This document shows positions 14,630 to 25,602 of a DNA stretch of 61,409 nt, in pieces (the stretch's first letter is position 1; every line of letters begins with the position of its first letter). Where the stretch lies: assembly GCA_018433245.1 (NCBI GenBank), contig JAHDRN010000008.1, positions 1 to 61,409 of the forward strand, read 5' to 3'. The translations under genes were made by a program, and so were the position numbers. Source of the stretch: Candidatus Proruminimicrobium quisquiliarum. GTDB lineage: Bacteria > Elusimicrobiota > Endomicrobiia > Endomicrobiales > Endomicrobiaceae. The notes under the pieces are model-generated. The model made no database searches. It saw nothing but the letters and a program-made list of their open reading frames with translations, and had not been told where the DNA came from.

Positions 14630-16206
14630 TAAAAACGGATTATTTGGTTATCGGAAGCGGCATTGCCGGTTTAAGTTTTGTTTTAAAAGCCTGCAAAACC
14701 GGAACGGTTTCTCTTATCACAAAAAGAAAATTGTTTGACGGCTCAACCGGCAGGGCGCAGGGCGGAGTCGCCTGCGTATCCACTAAACAGGATTCTTTTG
14801 AAGAGCATATAAACGATACTTTGACGGCCGGCGACGGTTTGTGCAACAGGCAAAACGTTGAGCTTCTCGTAAAGTCTGCTCCGGCAAGAATAAAGGAACT
14901 CATTTCGCTCGGCGTTAAATTTTCAAAAAGAGATTATAAAAGTTCCGAATTTGAGCTCGGTCTTGAAGGCGGACACAGCAGAAGAAGGATACTGCACGCC
15001 GGAGATATAACTGGCAACGAACTTGAACGCGTTTTAATTGAAAATATAAGTAAAAACGAAAATATAACCGTTTATGAAGATTTTATGGCCGTTGATTTGA
15101 TTCTTGACGATAATAAAAAATGCTGCGGCGCATACGTTTATGACGTTCAAAATGAAAAAGTTGAAATATTTTTGGCTAAAGTAGTGATTCTTGCAACCGG
15201 CGGCGCAAGCAAAGTTTATTTATACACTTCAAATCCGAATGTCTCTACAGGCGACGGCGTAGCCATGGCTTACAGAGCCGGAGCCGATATCGCAAATATG
15301 GAATTTATACAATTTCATCCCACGTGTCTTTATCATCCGTTGGCAAAATCATTTTTAATTTCCGAAGCCGTCAGAGGAGAGGGCGGAGTTCTGAAAAATA
15401 AAGACGGCGTCGCTTTTATGGAGAAATATCATCCGTTAAAGGATTTGGCGCCCAGGGATATTGTGGCAAGAGCCATAGATACCGAATTAAAAAAATCCGG
15501 CGAGGATTTTGTTTATTTGGATATTACCCATAAATCACAGGCATTTTTCTTTAAAAGGTTTCCTAATATTTATCAGAAATGCCTTGAATACGGCATTGAT
15601 ATGGCAAAAGATATGATACCGGTAATACCTGCGGCGCATTACTGCTGCGGAGGCGTTTCGGTAGATAAAGACGCGCAGACTACAATTGAAAATTTATTCG
15701 CTATAGGCGAAGTTGCCTGCAACGGCGTGCACGGCGCAAACAGGCTTGCATCAAATTCTCTGCTTGAAGGGCTTGTCTTTGCCGAATTTGCTTATCAGAA
15801 AGCAAAAGAGATCGTTTCCAACAGCCGTTATAACGATAAAATAAGTGATTTTATAAATGACAGCACAGGAAACGGGGATCCGACCATAATGCTTCAAAAC
15901 TGGAATGAAATAAGGCGCATAATGTGGGATTATGTAGGCATTGTAAGAAGTCAGGAAAGATTATTAATGGCGTTAAAAAGAATCCAGATTATAAAAGATG
16001 AAGTAATACAGCATTTTAAAGATTTTAAGGTCAGCATGGAACTGCTTGAGCTGAGAAATATTCTTAATGTAGCCGAAATAATAATAATGGCGGCTCTTTG
16101 CAGAAAAGAGAGCAGAGGTCTTCACTATATTACCGATTATCCTGAAAAATCAGGCGAAATAAAAAATACGATTATAAATATATACAATCCTTCCGACAAT
16201 ATATAA
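14626..16206 (+). CDS. nadB: L-aspartate oxidase
   Basis: This is a 526-residue FAD flavoprotein that oxidises L-aspartate to iminoaspartate, the first step of de novo NAD synthesis. Visible: the N-terminal dinucleotide motif GSGIAGLSF, GRAQGGVACV, HSRRRILHAGD, the active-site regions FHPTCL and SEAVRGEGG, the arginine motif PRDIVARAID, and the FAD-contacting GANRLASNSLLEG. The C-terminal helical domain is present. The length is normal. No nadA or nadC is adjacent. The start overlaps the preceding HAMP-like gene, making a four-gene cofactor operon with panB and panC. Succinate dehydrogenase and fumarate reductase flavoproteins are relatives, but the HGANRLASNSLLEG context and the lack of partner subunits favour NadB. 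Confidence 0.93.
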   Translation: MIKTDYLVIGSGIAGLSFVLKACKTGTVSLITKRKLFDGSTGRAQGGVACVSTKQDSFEEHINDTLTAGDGLCNRQNVELLVKSAPARIKELISLGVKFSKRDYKSSEFELGLEGGHSRRRILHAGDITGNELERVLIENISKNENITVYEDFMAVDLILDDNKKCCGAYVYDVQNEKVEIFLAKVVILATGGASKVYLYTSNPNVSTGDGVAMAYRAGADIANMEFIQFHPTCLYHPLAKSFLISEAVRGEGGVLKNKDGVAFMEKYHPLKDLAPRDIVARAIDTELKKSGEDFVYLDITHKSQAFFFKRFPNIYQKCLEYGIDMAKDMIPVIPAAHYCCGGVSVDKDAQTTIENLFAIGEVACNGVHGANRLASNSLLEGLVFAEFAYQKAKEIVSNSRYNDKISDFINDSTGNGDPTIMLQNWNEIRRIMWDYVGIVRSQERLLMALKRIQIIKDEVIQHFKDFKVSMELLELRNILNVAEIIIMAALCRKESRGLHYITDYPEKSGEIKNTIINIYNPSDNI

Positions 16207-16221
16207 TCATAACCGGCATAA

Positions 16222-16251
16222 TTGTTGAATCATATACAAATTTGATAAAAT
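16222..16251 (+). promoter_or_regulatory. Possible promoter for uvrA
   Basis: TTGTTG (16222-16227), an 18-base spacer, then TAAAAT (16246-16251), about 36 bases before the uvrA start. No LexA-type palindrome was recognised around it. Confidence 0.45.
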
Positions 16252-16287
16252 ACTCAGTTAATAAAACATTCAATAAAAGAGGCCGCA

Positions 16288-19095
16288 ATGGATATAATTA
16301 AAATCAGAGGCGCAAGACAGCACAACTTAAAAAATATAGACGTAGACATACCTAAAAATAAACTTGTCGTAATAACAGGTTTATCAGGTTCGGGAAAATC
16401 ATCCCTTGCTTTTGACACGATATACGCCGAAGGTCAGCGCAGATACGTAGAGTCTCTTTCCGCCTATGCAAGACAGTTTCTTGAACTTATGGAAAAACCG
16501 GACGTTGATATTATAGAAGGCTTGTCGCCGGCAATATCCATAGAACAGCGAAACCCTTCTCATAATCCGCGCTCTACGGTCGGAACGGTTACCGAAATTT
16601 ACGATTATTTAAGATTATTGTTTGCCAGAGTCGGGATCGTCCACTGTCCGCAGTGCGGCAAACAGGTAAAACCTCAAAGTTCGCAGCAAATTATAGACGA
16701 TATAATGAAATTGGAAAATCAAACAATGATTTATATTCTGGCTCCGTTGGTTAAAGGCAGAACCGGAACTTACGAAGAATTATTTTCAAGGCTTTTAAAA
16801 GAGGGATTTACAAGAGTAAGAATAGACAATAAAATTTATGAACTTGAAGAATCAATAAAACTGGACAGATATAAAAAACACTCCATAGATATTCTGGTTG
16901 ACAGAATAAAAGTTTTTCAGGAATCAAAATCAAGAATCGCAGATTCGGTTGAAACGTCGTTAAAACAGTCAAAAGGACTGGTTGCAATCGCGGTTGTTGA
17001 CGACAATAAAAATGTTAAAAAAGAAACGGTTTACAGCGAACATTACGCCTGTACCGACTGCGGAATAAGCATTCCGGAAATAGAACCAAGGCTTTTTTCG
17101 TTTAATTCTCCTTTCGGAGCATGTCCAGAATGCGGAGGGCTTGGGAATAAAATAGAAGTTGACGAGGATTTGGTAGTGCCTGATAAAACAAGAACAATCA
17201 ACGAAGGCGTAATAAGGGCATGGTCTGAACCTATAACTACAAGAACGCACAGATGGAAAAACGCATGGGGCGGCTATTATAACGAGATATTGGAAGGCGT
17301 CTGTAAAGAAAACAAAATACCGATGAATAAACCTTGGACGGAACTTACTTCACAGCAAAAGAATATTGTCTTATACGGCAAAGATGATTTTGAGGGTGTA
17401 ATGACGAATTTACAGAGAAGATATTCCGAAACCGAATCGGATTTTGTAAAAAACGAAATATATTCAAAATATATGTCAAAAAAGTTATGCCCGTCGTGTA
17501 AAGGCGCAAGATTAAAAAAAGAAGCTCTGTCTGTTTTAATAAACGACAAGTCAATTTTAGACATAACGTCATTATCCGTTTTAAAAGCATGCGAATTTTT
17601 TGATAATATAAAATTTAACGAAAAAGAAAAAATTATCGCAAAAGCGATTTTAAAGGAAATAAAGGCCAGACTTTCGTTTTTGAATAATGTCGGGTTGGGA
17701 TATTTAAATATTGACAGAGAAAGTTCAACTTTGTCAGGCGGAGAAGCCCAAAGAATACATCTGGCAACGCAAATCGGTTCGGGGTTAACGGGCGTTTTGT
17801 ATGTTTTAGACGAACCTTCCATAGGTCTTCATCAGAAAGACAACCAAAAACTGATTCAGACGTTAATAACTCTCAGAAATTTGGGAAATACTTTGATCGT
17901 TGTTGAGCATGACGAAGAGACTATGAGACAGTCGGATTATTTAATAGATTTGGGCCCCGGCGCAGGCATCCACGGCGGTAAAATTGTTGCGCAGGGGAAC
18001 ATTGATGAAGTTTTAAAAAACAATAAATCTCTGACCGCCCAGTATCTCAACGGTAAATTATTTATTCCGGTTCCCGCAAAAAGAAGAAAAACAAACAGCA
18101 AATGGCTTTCAATCAAAGGGGCGGAACAGTTTAATTTAAAAAAAATAGACGCTGATATTCCGCTCGGTCTTTTTGTATGTGTTACGGGCGTTTCAGGTTC
18201 CGGAAAATCAACGCTTGTCCATGAAATAATTTATAAAGCTTTGGCAAACAGGCTATACGGTTCCAAAGATATACCCGGCAAACATAAAGAAATAGAGGGT
18301 TTGGAAAATATAGACAAGGTTATAATTGTAGACCAGTCTCCGATAGGAAGAACTCCGAGGTCAAATCCGGTCACATATACAGGAGCGTGGGCGATAATAA
18401 GAGATTTGTTCGCTCAGACTCCTCAGGCAAAAGCAAGAGGATATATGCCGGGAAGATTTTCTTTTAATGTTAAAGGCGGAAGATGCGAAAATTGTCAGGG
18501 CGACGGCACATTGCAGATAGAAATGCAGTTTTTGCCTGATATATTTGTAAAATGCGACGTTTGCGGCGGTAAAAGATTTAACGAAGAAACATTACAGATT
18601 AAGTATAAAGATAAAAACATTTCTGAAGTTTTGGATATGACCGTTGAAGAAGCCGTTAAATTTTTTGAGAATATTCCAAAACTGCAAAAGATACTTGCGA
18701 CTTTAAATGACGTTGGGCTCGGATATATAAGAATAGGACAGTCTTCAACTACTCTTTCAGGCGGAGAAGCCCAAAGAATAAAACTTGCGACGGAATTATC
18801 AAAGAGAGGAACCGGCAGAACATTGTATATTTTAGACGAACCCACGACCGGTCTTCATTTTGCCGATATAGGAAAACTTTTGGAAGTTTTGCATAAATTG
18901 GTTTATGCCGGAAACAGCGTGTTGGTTATAGAACACAACATTGATGTTATTAAGACGGCTGACTGGATTATTGATTTGGGTCCTGACGGCGGCGACGGCG
19001 GAGGAAAAATTGTCGCCTGCGGAACTCCGGAAGAAGTCGTTAAAAATCAAAAATCGTATACAGGCCGGTTTTTAAAAAAATACATTGTAAAATAA
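16288..19095 (+). CDS. uvrA: Excinuclease ABC subunit A
   Basis: This 935-residue protein is the standard UvrA length. It is the damage-sensing ATPase of nucleotide excision repair and loads UvrB on lesions. Two ABC ATPase modules are complete: Walker A sites GLSGSGKSS (about 31) and GVSGSGKST (about 635), and two signatures LSGGEAQRI. The zinc-binding CxxC pairs are visible in both halves (CTDCG with [14 protein letters not shown] with CDVCGG). The start follows an AAAGAGG site. It ends 26 bases before the glycosyltransferase array, with no terminator seen between, so read-through is possible. Confidence 0.98.
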   Translation: MDIIKIRGARQHNLKNIDVDIPKNKLVVITGLSGSGKSSLAFDTIYAEGQRRYVESLSAYARQFLELMEKPDVDIIEGLSPAISIEQRNPSHNPRSTVGTVTEIYDYLRLLFARVGIVHCPQCGKQVKPQSSQQIIDDIMKLENQTMIYILAPLVKGRTGTYEELFSRLLKEGFTRVRIDNKIYELEESIKLDRYKKHSIDILVDRIKVFQESKSRIADSVETSLKQSKGLVAIAVVDDNKNVKKETVYSEHYACTDCGISIPEIEPRLFSFNSPFGACPECGGLGNKIEVDEDLVVPDKTRTINEGVIRAWSEPITTRTHRWKNAWGGYYNEILEGVCKENKIPMNKPWTELTSQQKNIVLYGKDDFEGVMTNLQRRYSETESDFVKNEIYSKYMSKKLCPSCKGARLKKEALSVLINDKSILDITSLSVLKACEFFDNIKFNEKEKIIAKAILKEIKARLSFLNNVGLGYLNIDRESSTLSGGEAQRIHLATQIGSGLTGVLYVLDEPSIGLHQKDNQKLIQTLITLRNLGNTLIVVEHDEETMRQSDYLIDLGPGAGIHGGKIVAQGNIDEVLKNNKSLTAQYLNGKLFIPVPAKRRKTNSKWLSIKGAEQFNLKKIDADIPLGLFVCVTGVSGSGKSTLVHEIIYKALANRLYGSKDIPGKHKEIEGLENIDKVIIVDQSPIGRTPRSNPVTYTGAWAIIRDLFAQTPQAKARGYMPGRFSFNVKGGRCENCQGDGTLQIEMQFLPDIFVKCDVCGGKRFNEETLQIKYKDKNISEVLDMTVEEAVKFFENIPKLQKILATLNDVGLGYIRIGQSSTTLSGGEAQRIKLATELSKRGTGRTLYILDEPTTGLHFADIGKLLEVLHKLVYAGNSVLVIEHNIDVIKTADWIIDLGPDGGDGGGKIVACGTPEEVVKNQKSYTGRFLKKYIVK

Positions 19096-19121
19096 AAAAT
19101 TAGGACCGAGAATTTTATTGT

Positions 19122-20687
19122 ATGAATAAAAAACAGCTTGACCTGAGTTTTTCAATATTTGTTATAATCGCGTTCTCGTATGCCGTTTTTAATTTTACCT
19201 GGTGGTCATTTTACAATCCTGTTATACCATACGGCAGCTCAGCCTCACATTTTCTTGATATTTTTCAAAAAAGTTTTTTGTTACATAATGCTCCGCTTTT
19301 AACATATATAATGCGGTTTATGTTTTTTATATTCGGCAAAGAATATTACGATTTGATAGTAATATTTGTCAATTATATTTTTTTTCTTATACCCTTATAT
19401 TTTATATACAAAATAGGAGTAGAATTAAAAGACAAAGAAACCGGCAACATAGCGATGATATTGTTTGCGCTTGTGCCGGCAGTATACGGGATGAGCCGGC
19501 AGTACGGGCATCAGGATTATCATATAATAGCCGGAATAACGTTTAACATATACTGTTTGATAAAGAGTGATTATTTCAGAGACAGGAAATGGACAATATG
19601 GTACGGGATATCTGTAGGATTGGGATTAATGATAAAAGACGCATTTTTGGCGTATTTTTTTGTACCGTTTGTATATATAGTTATAGCAGGCTTGAGAGAT
19701 AAATTCGAAAAAAGAAAGATAATAAATATTTTGATTACAATTGCGATAAGCAGTTTAATAGTCGGCTGGCATTATTTCAGACCTGGAATTATACAGAAAA
19801 TTTGGTATGAACCTGTAACGGACGTTTTTTACCCTATAGTTTCTTTTGAAAGTATAAGAGTAACGACGATAGGCTTATGGGAAGAACTTTTATCGCCTCC
19901 TTTCTTTATAATATTTATAATCGGATTAGTTTATTTTGTTCGTAAATATCATGATAAATATAAAATAGTAATTTTATTATGGTTTTTTGTGCCTTGGTCG
20001 ATAATAACGTTTATGCCGCATTCAAAACTAATTGAATATTGCATGGGTTTTATACCTGCAATAATATTGATATCTTCTTTTTTTATAACATCTTTAAATA
20101 AAATTTATATAAAAAAAATAATATTAATATTATTAATAATTATAGGTTTTTTGCAGTATGTTGATTTTTCTTACGGAAGCACAATTAATTTATTTAATAT
20201 GCAGTTTAAATATAAAAACAATATTATTCAGTATTACAACAATAAGAACAATACGTTAATATCATATAATCAGAAGGAATCAAAATTGGTTTTAAATTTG
20301 ATAAAATATTTAAAGAAAAATTATACTCATAATACGTTTTATATTGAAGAATTTTGCGAAATTGATTCGGCTTCAATAGCAGCCCAGATGTATTTAAATA
20401 ATATGTATTGTGTTCGCGGGAATTATGATACGGAAGATGTTTTGTCGTCAGGTATAATTATAATTATAGGCAAGCCTAAAACAATTCAAAAAATAGTTCA
20501 GTTAAAAATAAATAAAATGCTTAAAAATAACGTTAATGCTAAAATGATTACGGAAACAATTAATATCATAGTAAATAATTTTAATGAAATCAGAGAGGGT
20601 TATAATATTATTGATATTTTTTATGTAGACCAAAATCATAATAATAATTTAAAAGTAACCCTTTTAAGTAAAAAAATAAATTTTTGA
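19122..20687 (+). CDS. GT39/ArnT-like membrane glycosyltransferase, array copy 1
   Basis: This 521-residue polytopic membrane protein has about ten hydrophobic segments in the first 350 residues and a soluble C-terminal third. The first external loop carries SASHFLDIF followed by NAPLLTYIM. This matches the acidic residue and the (H/N)xPL motif of GT-C enzymes of the PMT/ArnT group, which transfer a sugar from a polyprenyl-phosphate donor on the periplasmic face. A later loop (PHSKLIEYCMGFIPA) resembles the second conserved loop of the family. The donor and acceptor cannot be read from sequence. It is the first gene of the array, 26 bases after uvrA, and retains both 9-bp CCGGCAGTA repeats in its core. 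Confidence 0.8.
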   Translation: MNKKQLDLSFSIFVIIAFSYAVFNFTWWSFYNPVIPYGSSASHFLDIFQKSFLLHNAPLLTYIMRFMFFIFGKEYYDLIVIFVNYIFFLIPLYFIYKIGVELKDKETGNIAMILFALVPAVYGMSRQYGHQDYHIIAGITFNIYCLIKSDYFRDRKWTIWYGISVGLGLMIKDAFLAYFFVPFVYIVIAGLRDKFEKRKIINILITIAISSLIVGWHYFRPGIIQKIWYEPVTDVFYPIVSFESIRVTTIGLWEELLSPPFFIIFIIGLVYFVRKYHDKYKIVILLWFFVPWSIITFMPHSKLIEYCMGFIPAIILISSFFITSLNKIYIKKIILILLIIIGFLQYVDFSYGSTINLFNMQFKYKNNIIQYYNNKNNTLISYNQKESKLVLNLIKYLKKNYTHNTFYIEEFCEIDSASIAAQMYLNNMYCVRGNYDTEDVLSSGIIIIIGKPKTIQKIVQLKINKMLKNNVNAKMITETINIIVNNFNEIREGYNIIDIFYVDQNHNNNLKVTLLSKKINF

Positions 20688-20755
20688 ATTTTGTTTAATA
20701 ATATTGATGTGTATTGCAAAAGGATTATATTTTTATTTTATAGAGTATAAACATT

Positions 20756-22351
20756 ATGAAATTTAGTAAAAGAATATTTAACAGTACGTTTGGCATATTT
20801 TTAGTTATAGCCGTATTATATGCAGTCGGGAATTATATTTGGTGGATGATTAATACTCCGATTATTCCTGGTGAAATGTCGGCTTTACATTTTCTTGATA
20901 TTTTTACAAATGAAAATTTGTTTTACAATGCCCCATTACTTACATGGATAATGAAGGGAATGTTTTTTATATTTGGCAAAGAGTATTATGATTTAATAGT
21001 CATCTTCGTTAACTACATATTCTTTTTAATTCCGTTATATTTTATATACAAACTGGGAGTAGAATTAAAAGACAAAGAGACCGGCAATATAGCGATGATA
21101 CTGTTTGCGCTGGTGCCGGCAGTATACGGGATGAGCCGGCAGTACGGGCATCAGGATTATCATATAATAGCTGGAATAACGTTTAATATATACTGTTTGA
21201 TAAAGACAGATTATTTCAGAGACAGAAAGTGGACGATATGGTACGGGATATCGGTTGGTTTGGGATTAATGATAAAAGACGCGTTTTTGGCGTATTTTTT
21301 TGTACCGTTTATTTATATAGTGATAAAGGGATTAAAAGAGAAGACAGATAGAGCAAAAGTAATCAATGTTTTCATGTCTATATTATCAGGAAGTTTGATA
21401 GCCGGCTGGCATTATTTCAGACCTGATATAATACAAAAAATTTGGTACGAACCGGTTACGGATGTTTATTTTTCAATAATAACTTTTGAAAGTTTAAGGG
21501 TAATGACGATAGGCTTGTGGGAAGATTTATTATCGCCGCCGATATTTATAATATTTGTGATAGCATTGATATTTTTTATTTTCAAATACAAAGGAAGATA
21601 TAAGAATGTAATTTTAATGTGGTTTTTTGTTCCTTGGTCAATAATAATGTTTATGCCGCATTATAAAGTGCCTGAATACGGAGCCGGTTTTATTCCCGCG
21701 ATGATATTGATGGGAGCAGTTTTCATATCACAAATTCAAAAGAAGTATGTTAAAAGAATTATTTTAATATTATTGATTGCAATAGGTTTTTTGCAATATA
21801 TTGATTTTTCTTATGTTCGAAGTAAAAATTTATTTAATATGTGGTTTAAATGTAATACTTATTTTATAGGATATTATAATAAGTATAATACTCTAATATC
21901 ACATAAAAAAAAACATAACAAACAAATCTCAAATTTAGTCAAATATTTGAAGAATAATTATTCTGGCAATGAGTTTTATTTTGTTGAGAAATACGGATAC
22001 GATTTTTATTCCATAACCATTCAATTAAGATTAAATAATATAAATTTTGAGCAGGGATATTATGATAACAGAAATATGCTATTGTATCCCATAATTTTAC
22101 TTATTGGACAACCAGAAAGATTGAAAGAAGCAATAGATAATAAAATAAATATAATATTTAAAAAGCCAGTAGATGCAAAAATATTTAATGAAGAATCAAA
22201 AAATAAAATGATAAGAGACATGGAATATATTTTTAATGAATTAGAAAATAACTATTACATAATTGATATATTTTGTTTAGATAAAAAAAACAATACAAAT
22301 ATAACCTTACTTGGGAGAAAGGATAAATTTCTTAAATATAAGCGATTTTAG
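20756..22351 (+). CDS. GT39/ArnT-like membrane glycosyltransferase, array copy 2
   Basis: This 531-residue paralogue is intact. It has the same N-terminal loop (SALHFLDIF, NAPLLTWIM) and core. Its segment from DAFLAYFFVPF through TDRAKVINV is almost base-identical to copy 7. Its GFIPAMILMGAVFISQIQ segment is almost base-identical to copy 3. The C-terminal region (about 370-531) is unique and very AT-rich, ending in TNITLLGRKDKFLKY. The 68 bases before it are AT-rich with no clear promoter. It keeps both CCGGCAGTA repeats. Confidence 0.8.
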   Translation: MKFSKRIFNSTFGIFLVIAVLYAVGNYIWWMINTPIIPGEMSALHFLDIFTNENLFYNAPLLTWIMKGMFFIFGKEYYDLIVIFVNYIFFLIPLYFIYKLGVELKDKETGNIAMILFALVPAVYGMSRQYGHQDYHIIAGITFNIYCLIKTDYFRDRKWTIWYGISVGLGLMIKDAFLAYFFVPFIYIVIKGLKEKTDRAKVINVFMSILSGSLIAGWHYFRPDIIQKIWYEPVTDVYFSIITFESLRVMTIGLWEDLLSPPIFIIFVIALIFFIFKYKGRYKNVILMWFFVPWSIIMFMPHYKVPEYGAGFIPAMILMGAVFISQIQKKYVKRIILILLIAIGFLQYIDFSYVRSKNLFNMWFKCNTYFIGYYNKYNTLISHKKKHNKQISNLVKYLKNNYSGNEFYFVEKYGYDFYSITIQLRLNNINFEQGYYDNRNMLLYPIILLIGQPERLKEAIDNKINIIFKKPVDAKIFNEESKNKMIRDMEYIFNELENNYYIIDIFCLDKKNNTNITLLGRKDKFLKYKRF

Positions 22352-22366
22352 TTTTTTATAAAAAAT

Positions 22367-23983
22367 ATGAATTTTAAAAGAAAAACATTTAACAGTACGG
22401 CTGCTATATTTTTAATTATAGCTGTAATATATGCGATTGGGAATTATATTTGGTGGACAATTAATACTCCCGTCGTTTTTGTATGGTATTCGTCTGTACA
22501 TTTCTATGATATTTTTCGTGATGGATATTTGTTTTACAATGCCCCACTACTTACCTGGATAATGAGATTAATGTTTTATGTATTTGGCAAAGAACATTAC
22601 GATTTGATAGTTATAATTGTAAATTACATATTTTTTTTAATATCGTTATATTTCATATACAAACTGGGAGTTGAATTAAAAGACAAAGAGACCGGCAATA
22701 TAGCGATGATATTGTTTGCGCTTGTTCCGGCAGTATACGGAATGAGTCGTCAGTACGGACATCAGGATTACCATACAATAACGGCGATAACGTTTAATAT
22801 ATACTGTTTGATAAAGACAGATTATTTCAGAGATAGGAAATGGAGCATATGGTATGGGGTATCTGTAGGATTGGGATTAATGATAAAGGATACTTTTGTA
22901 GGATATTTTATTCCTCCTTTCGTATATGTTCTCATATCCGGATTAAGAGAGAAAATAGACAAGACAAAGATAATAAATGTTTTAATAGCAATAGTAATAG
23001 GCAGTTTAATAGCAGGATGTCATTATTTTAGAACTGATATAATACAAAAAATTTGGTATGGGCCGGTAACTCAAACACAATCTGTGTTTGCTTTTGAAAG
23101 TTTAAGAGTAATGACGATAGGATTATGGGAAGAATTACTATCACCTCCTATATTTATAATATTTTTGGCTGGATTAATATATTTCATTTGGGGATACAGT
23201 AACAAATATAGAAATATAATTTTATTGTGGTTCTTAATTCCATGGATGATTATAACATTTATGTCTGAGATAAAAGTAGCCGCATATGGCGCCGGTTTTA
23301 TCCCCGCGATGATATTGATGGGAGCAGTTTTTATATCACAAATTCAAAAGAAGTATGTTAAAAGAATTATTTTAATATTATTGATTGTAATAGGTTCTTT
23401 ACAATATATTGATTATTCTTATATTCCGTATATTAAATTTTTTAATACAAAATTTCAATTTAAAGAATATAATGCAGGATATTATAATAGATATAACAAT
23501 TTAATGTCTTGTAATTCAAAGCAAACTAAATTAATTTTAAAATTGGTAAAGTATTTAAAAAATAAATATCCTTATGAAAAATTTACTATTCATTCCAGTC
23601 TTGGATTAGAACTATCTGCTATAATACCTCAGATGAATTGTAATAGAATTTACTGCAGACAATGGGATGGCAATGAAGATATATTGTTTTTTGATATTTT
23701 TATAATTATTGGTAAGCCTATGAAACTTGAAGAAACGATAGAGTTTAAAATCGATAAAATGCTTGAGAATCCGTTAAATGCCAAAATGGTTACGAACGAG
23801 TTAAGAAATGAATTGTTTAGAAAGGCTCAATATGTTTTCAGTGAACTAGAAATAAATTACCATATAATTGATATTTTTTATTTAAACGACAACAAAACTA
23901 ATGATACAAAAGTAACATTACTGGGCAGGAAATATAAATTTTCTGAATTTAATGAAAAACATGCCATTTTGGATGTAAAATGA
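22367..23983 (+). CDS. GT39/ArnT-like membrane glycosyltransferase, array copy 3
   Basis: This 538-residue paralogue is intact. The catalytic-type loop reads SSVHFYDIF, keeping the Asp. The core is diverged at DNA level relative to copies 1, 2, 4 and 7 (for example, the second CCGGCAGTA repeat is changed to GTCGTCAGTA). It follows copy 2 by only 15 bases. The C terminus ends SEFNEKHAILDVK, the same ending as copy 7, and its stop overlaps the start of copy 4 (ATGA). Confidence 0.8.
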   Translation: MNFKRKTFNSTAAIFLIIAVIYAIGNYIWWTINTPVVFVWYSSVHFYDIFRDGYLFYNAPLLTWIMRLMFYVFGKEHYDLIVIIVNYIFFLISLYFIYKLGVELKDKETGNIAMILFALVPAVYGMSRQYGHQDYHTITAITFNIYCLIKTDYFRDRKWSIWYGVSVGLGLMIKDTFVGYFIPPFVYVLISGLREKIDKTKIINVLIAIVIGSLIAGCHYFRTDIIQKIWYGPVTQTQSVFAFESLRVMTIGLWEELLSPPIFIIFLAGLIYFIWGYSNKYRNIILLWFLIPWMIITFMSEIKVAAYGAGFIPAMILMGAVFISQIQKKYVKRIILILLIVIGSLQYIDYSYIPYIKFFNTKFQFKEYNAGYYNRYNNLMSCNSKQTKLILKLVKYLKNKYPYEKFTIHSSLGLELSAIIPQMNCNRIYCRQWDGNEDILFFDIFIIIGKPMKLEETIEFKIDKMLENPLNAKMVTNELRNELFRKAQYVFSELEINYHIIDIFYLNDNKTNDTKVTLLGRKYKFSEFNEKHAILDVK

Positions 23984-25602
23984 ATTCTAATAAAAAACAA
24001 TTTGACTCTGCATTTGTCATATTTTTAACAATTGCTGCATTGTATGCGATTGGTAATTTTATTTGGTGGCAGATAAATACTCCTATTATTCCAATAAGTT
24101 CTACAGCTGTGCATTTTATGGATATTTTTAGCGATGGGTATCTGTATTATAATGCACCTTTGCTTACCTGGATAATGAAAGGAATGTTTTTTATATTCGG
24201 CAAAGAGTACTACGATTTAATAGTAATATTTGTTAGTTATGTATTTTTTCTGATACCGTTATATTTCATATATAAGATAGGAGTTGAATTAAAGGACAAA
24301 GAGACCGGCAATATAGCGATGATACTGTTTGCGCTGGTGCCGGCAGTATACGGGATGAGCCGGCAGTACGGGCATCAGGATTACCACATAATAGCGCCAA
24401 TGACTTTTAACATATATTGTTTAATAAAAACAGATTATTTTAAAAATATGAAATGGACGATATTTTATGGGATATCAGTAGGTTTGGGGTTAATGATAAA
24501 GGATACTTTTTTGGCATTCTTTTTTGCTCCATATGTTTATATAACTGTGGTAGGATTAAGAGAAAAACCTGATAAGGCAAAAATCATAAATATTTTAATG
24601 GCAACAATATTGGGAAGTTTAATAGCCGGATGGCATTACTTCAGAAATACAGTAATAATGAAAATTATACAAGAGCCGATAATGGACAGATATTCAATAT
24701 TTGCTTTTGACAATTTCAGAGTAATGACAATAGGACTATGGGAAGAGTTATTGGCACCTCCTATCTTTATATTATTTGTGATAGGATTGGTATTTTTTAT
24801 ACGCAGATACAGAGGCGCATATAAAAATATAATTTTATTATGGTTCATTATTCCATGGGCAATAATAATGGCTATGCCACAGAGAAAACTACCCGAACAC
24901 GGAGCATGTTTAATCCCCGCAATGATATTAATTTGTGCGGTTTTTATATCAAATGTCCGCAATAAATACAAAAAAAATTTTATTTTAATATTTTTGATAA
25001 TTATAGGATGTTTGCAGTATATTGATTTCTCATATGTTTCATATATTAAGTTTTTTGACATGGGGATTAAGATTAAAAAATATTTTGTCGGCTATTACAA
25101 CAGATATAACAATTTAGTATCATGTGATAAAAAACAAACGGATTTGGTTTTAAAATTAGTAAAGTATTTAAATTGTCATTATCCCGATCATACATTTTAT
25201 ATCGATGACCGCTGTATTCTTTTGGATACGACTGCGATATTGTTCCAGATGTTTTTAAATAACAGTTCATATAGGCAATGGCAATATAGTACTGAAGATG
25301 TGTTGTCGTCAGATATCATTGTTATTATAGGTAAGCCGCAAACACCTGAAGAAGCTGCCTGGTTGAAACTTAAAAAGATAAGTGGTAATCCGTCACAGGC
25401 AAAAATGGTTACGCATAAGTTTAAAAATGAATTATCGAAACAAGTTGAAAATATGTTCAATGAAATAAAGAAAAATTATGAAATAATCGATGTTTTTCAT
25501 TTGGATGAAAGTAAAAATGAAGATACAAAAGTAACTTTGTTGAGTCGGAAAGATAAATTCCCTAAATTTAACGGAGAATCGGTGATTTCAGAGACAAAAT
25601 GA
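23980..25602 (+). CDS. GT39/ArnT-like membrane glycosyltransferase, array copy 4
   Basis: This 540-residue paralogue is intact. The first 20 residues (MNSNKKQFDSAFVIF) nearly match those of copy 8, while the segment PPIFILFVIGLVFFI matches copy 7 at base level. The loop reads TAVHFMDIF then NAPLLTWIM. Both CCGGCAGTA repeats are retained. Its start overlaps copy 3 and its stop overlaps copy 5, each by ATGA, so copies 3-5 are likely one translationally coupled transcript. Confidence 0.8.
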   Translation: MNSNKKQFDSAFVIFLTIAALYAIGNFIWWQINTPIIPISSTAVHFMDIFSDGYLYYNAPLLTWIMKGMFFIFGKEYYDLIVIFVSYVFFLIPLYFIYKIGVELKDKETGNIAMILFALVPAVYGMSRQYGHQDYHIIAPMTFNIYCLIKTDYFKNMKWTIFYGISVGLGLMIKDTFLAFFFAPYVYITVVGLREKPDKAKIINILMATILGSLIAGWHYFRNTVIMKIIQEPIMDRYSIFAFDNFRVMTIGLWEELLAPPIFILFVIGLVFFIRRYRGAYKNIILLWFIIPWAIIMAMPQRKLPEHGACLIPAMILICAVFISNVRNKYKKNFILIFLIIIGCLQYIDFSYVSYIKFFDMGIKIKKYFVGYYNRYNNLVSCDKKQTDLVLKLVKYLNCHYPDHTFYIDDRCILLDTTAILFQMFLNNSSYRQWQYSTEDVLSSDIIVIIGKPQTPEEAAWLKLKKISGNPSQAKMVTHKFKNELSKQVENMFNEIKKNYEIIDVFHLDESKNEDTKVTLLSRKDKFPKFNGESVISETK

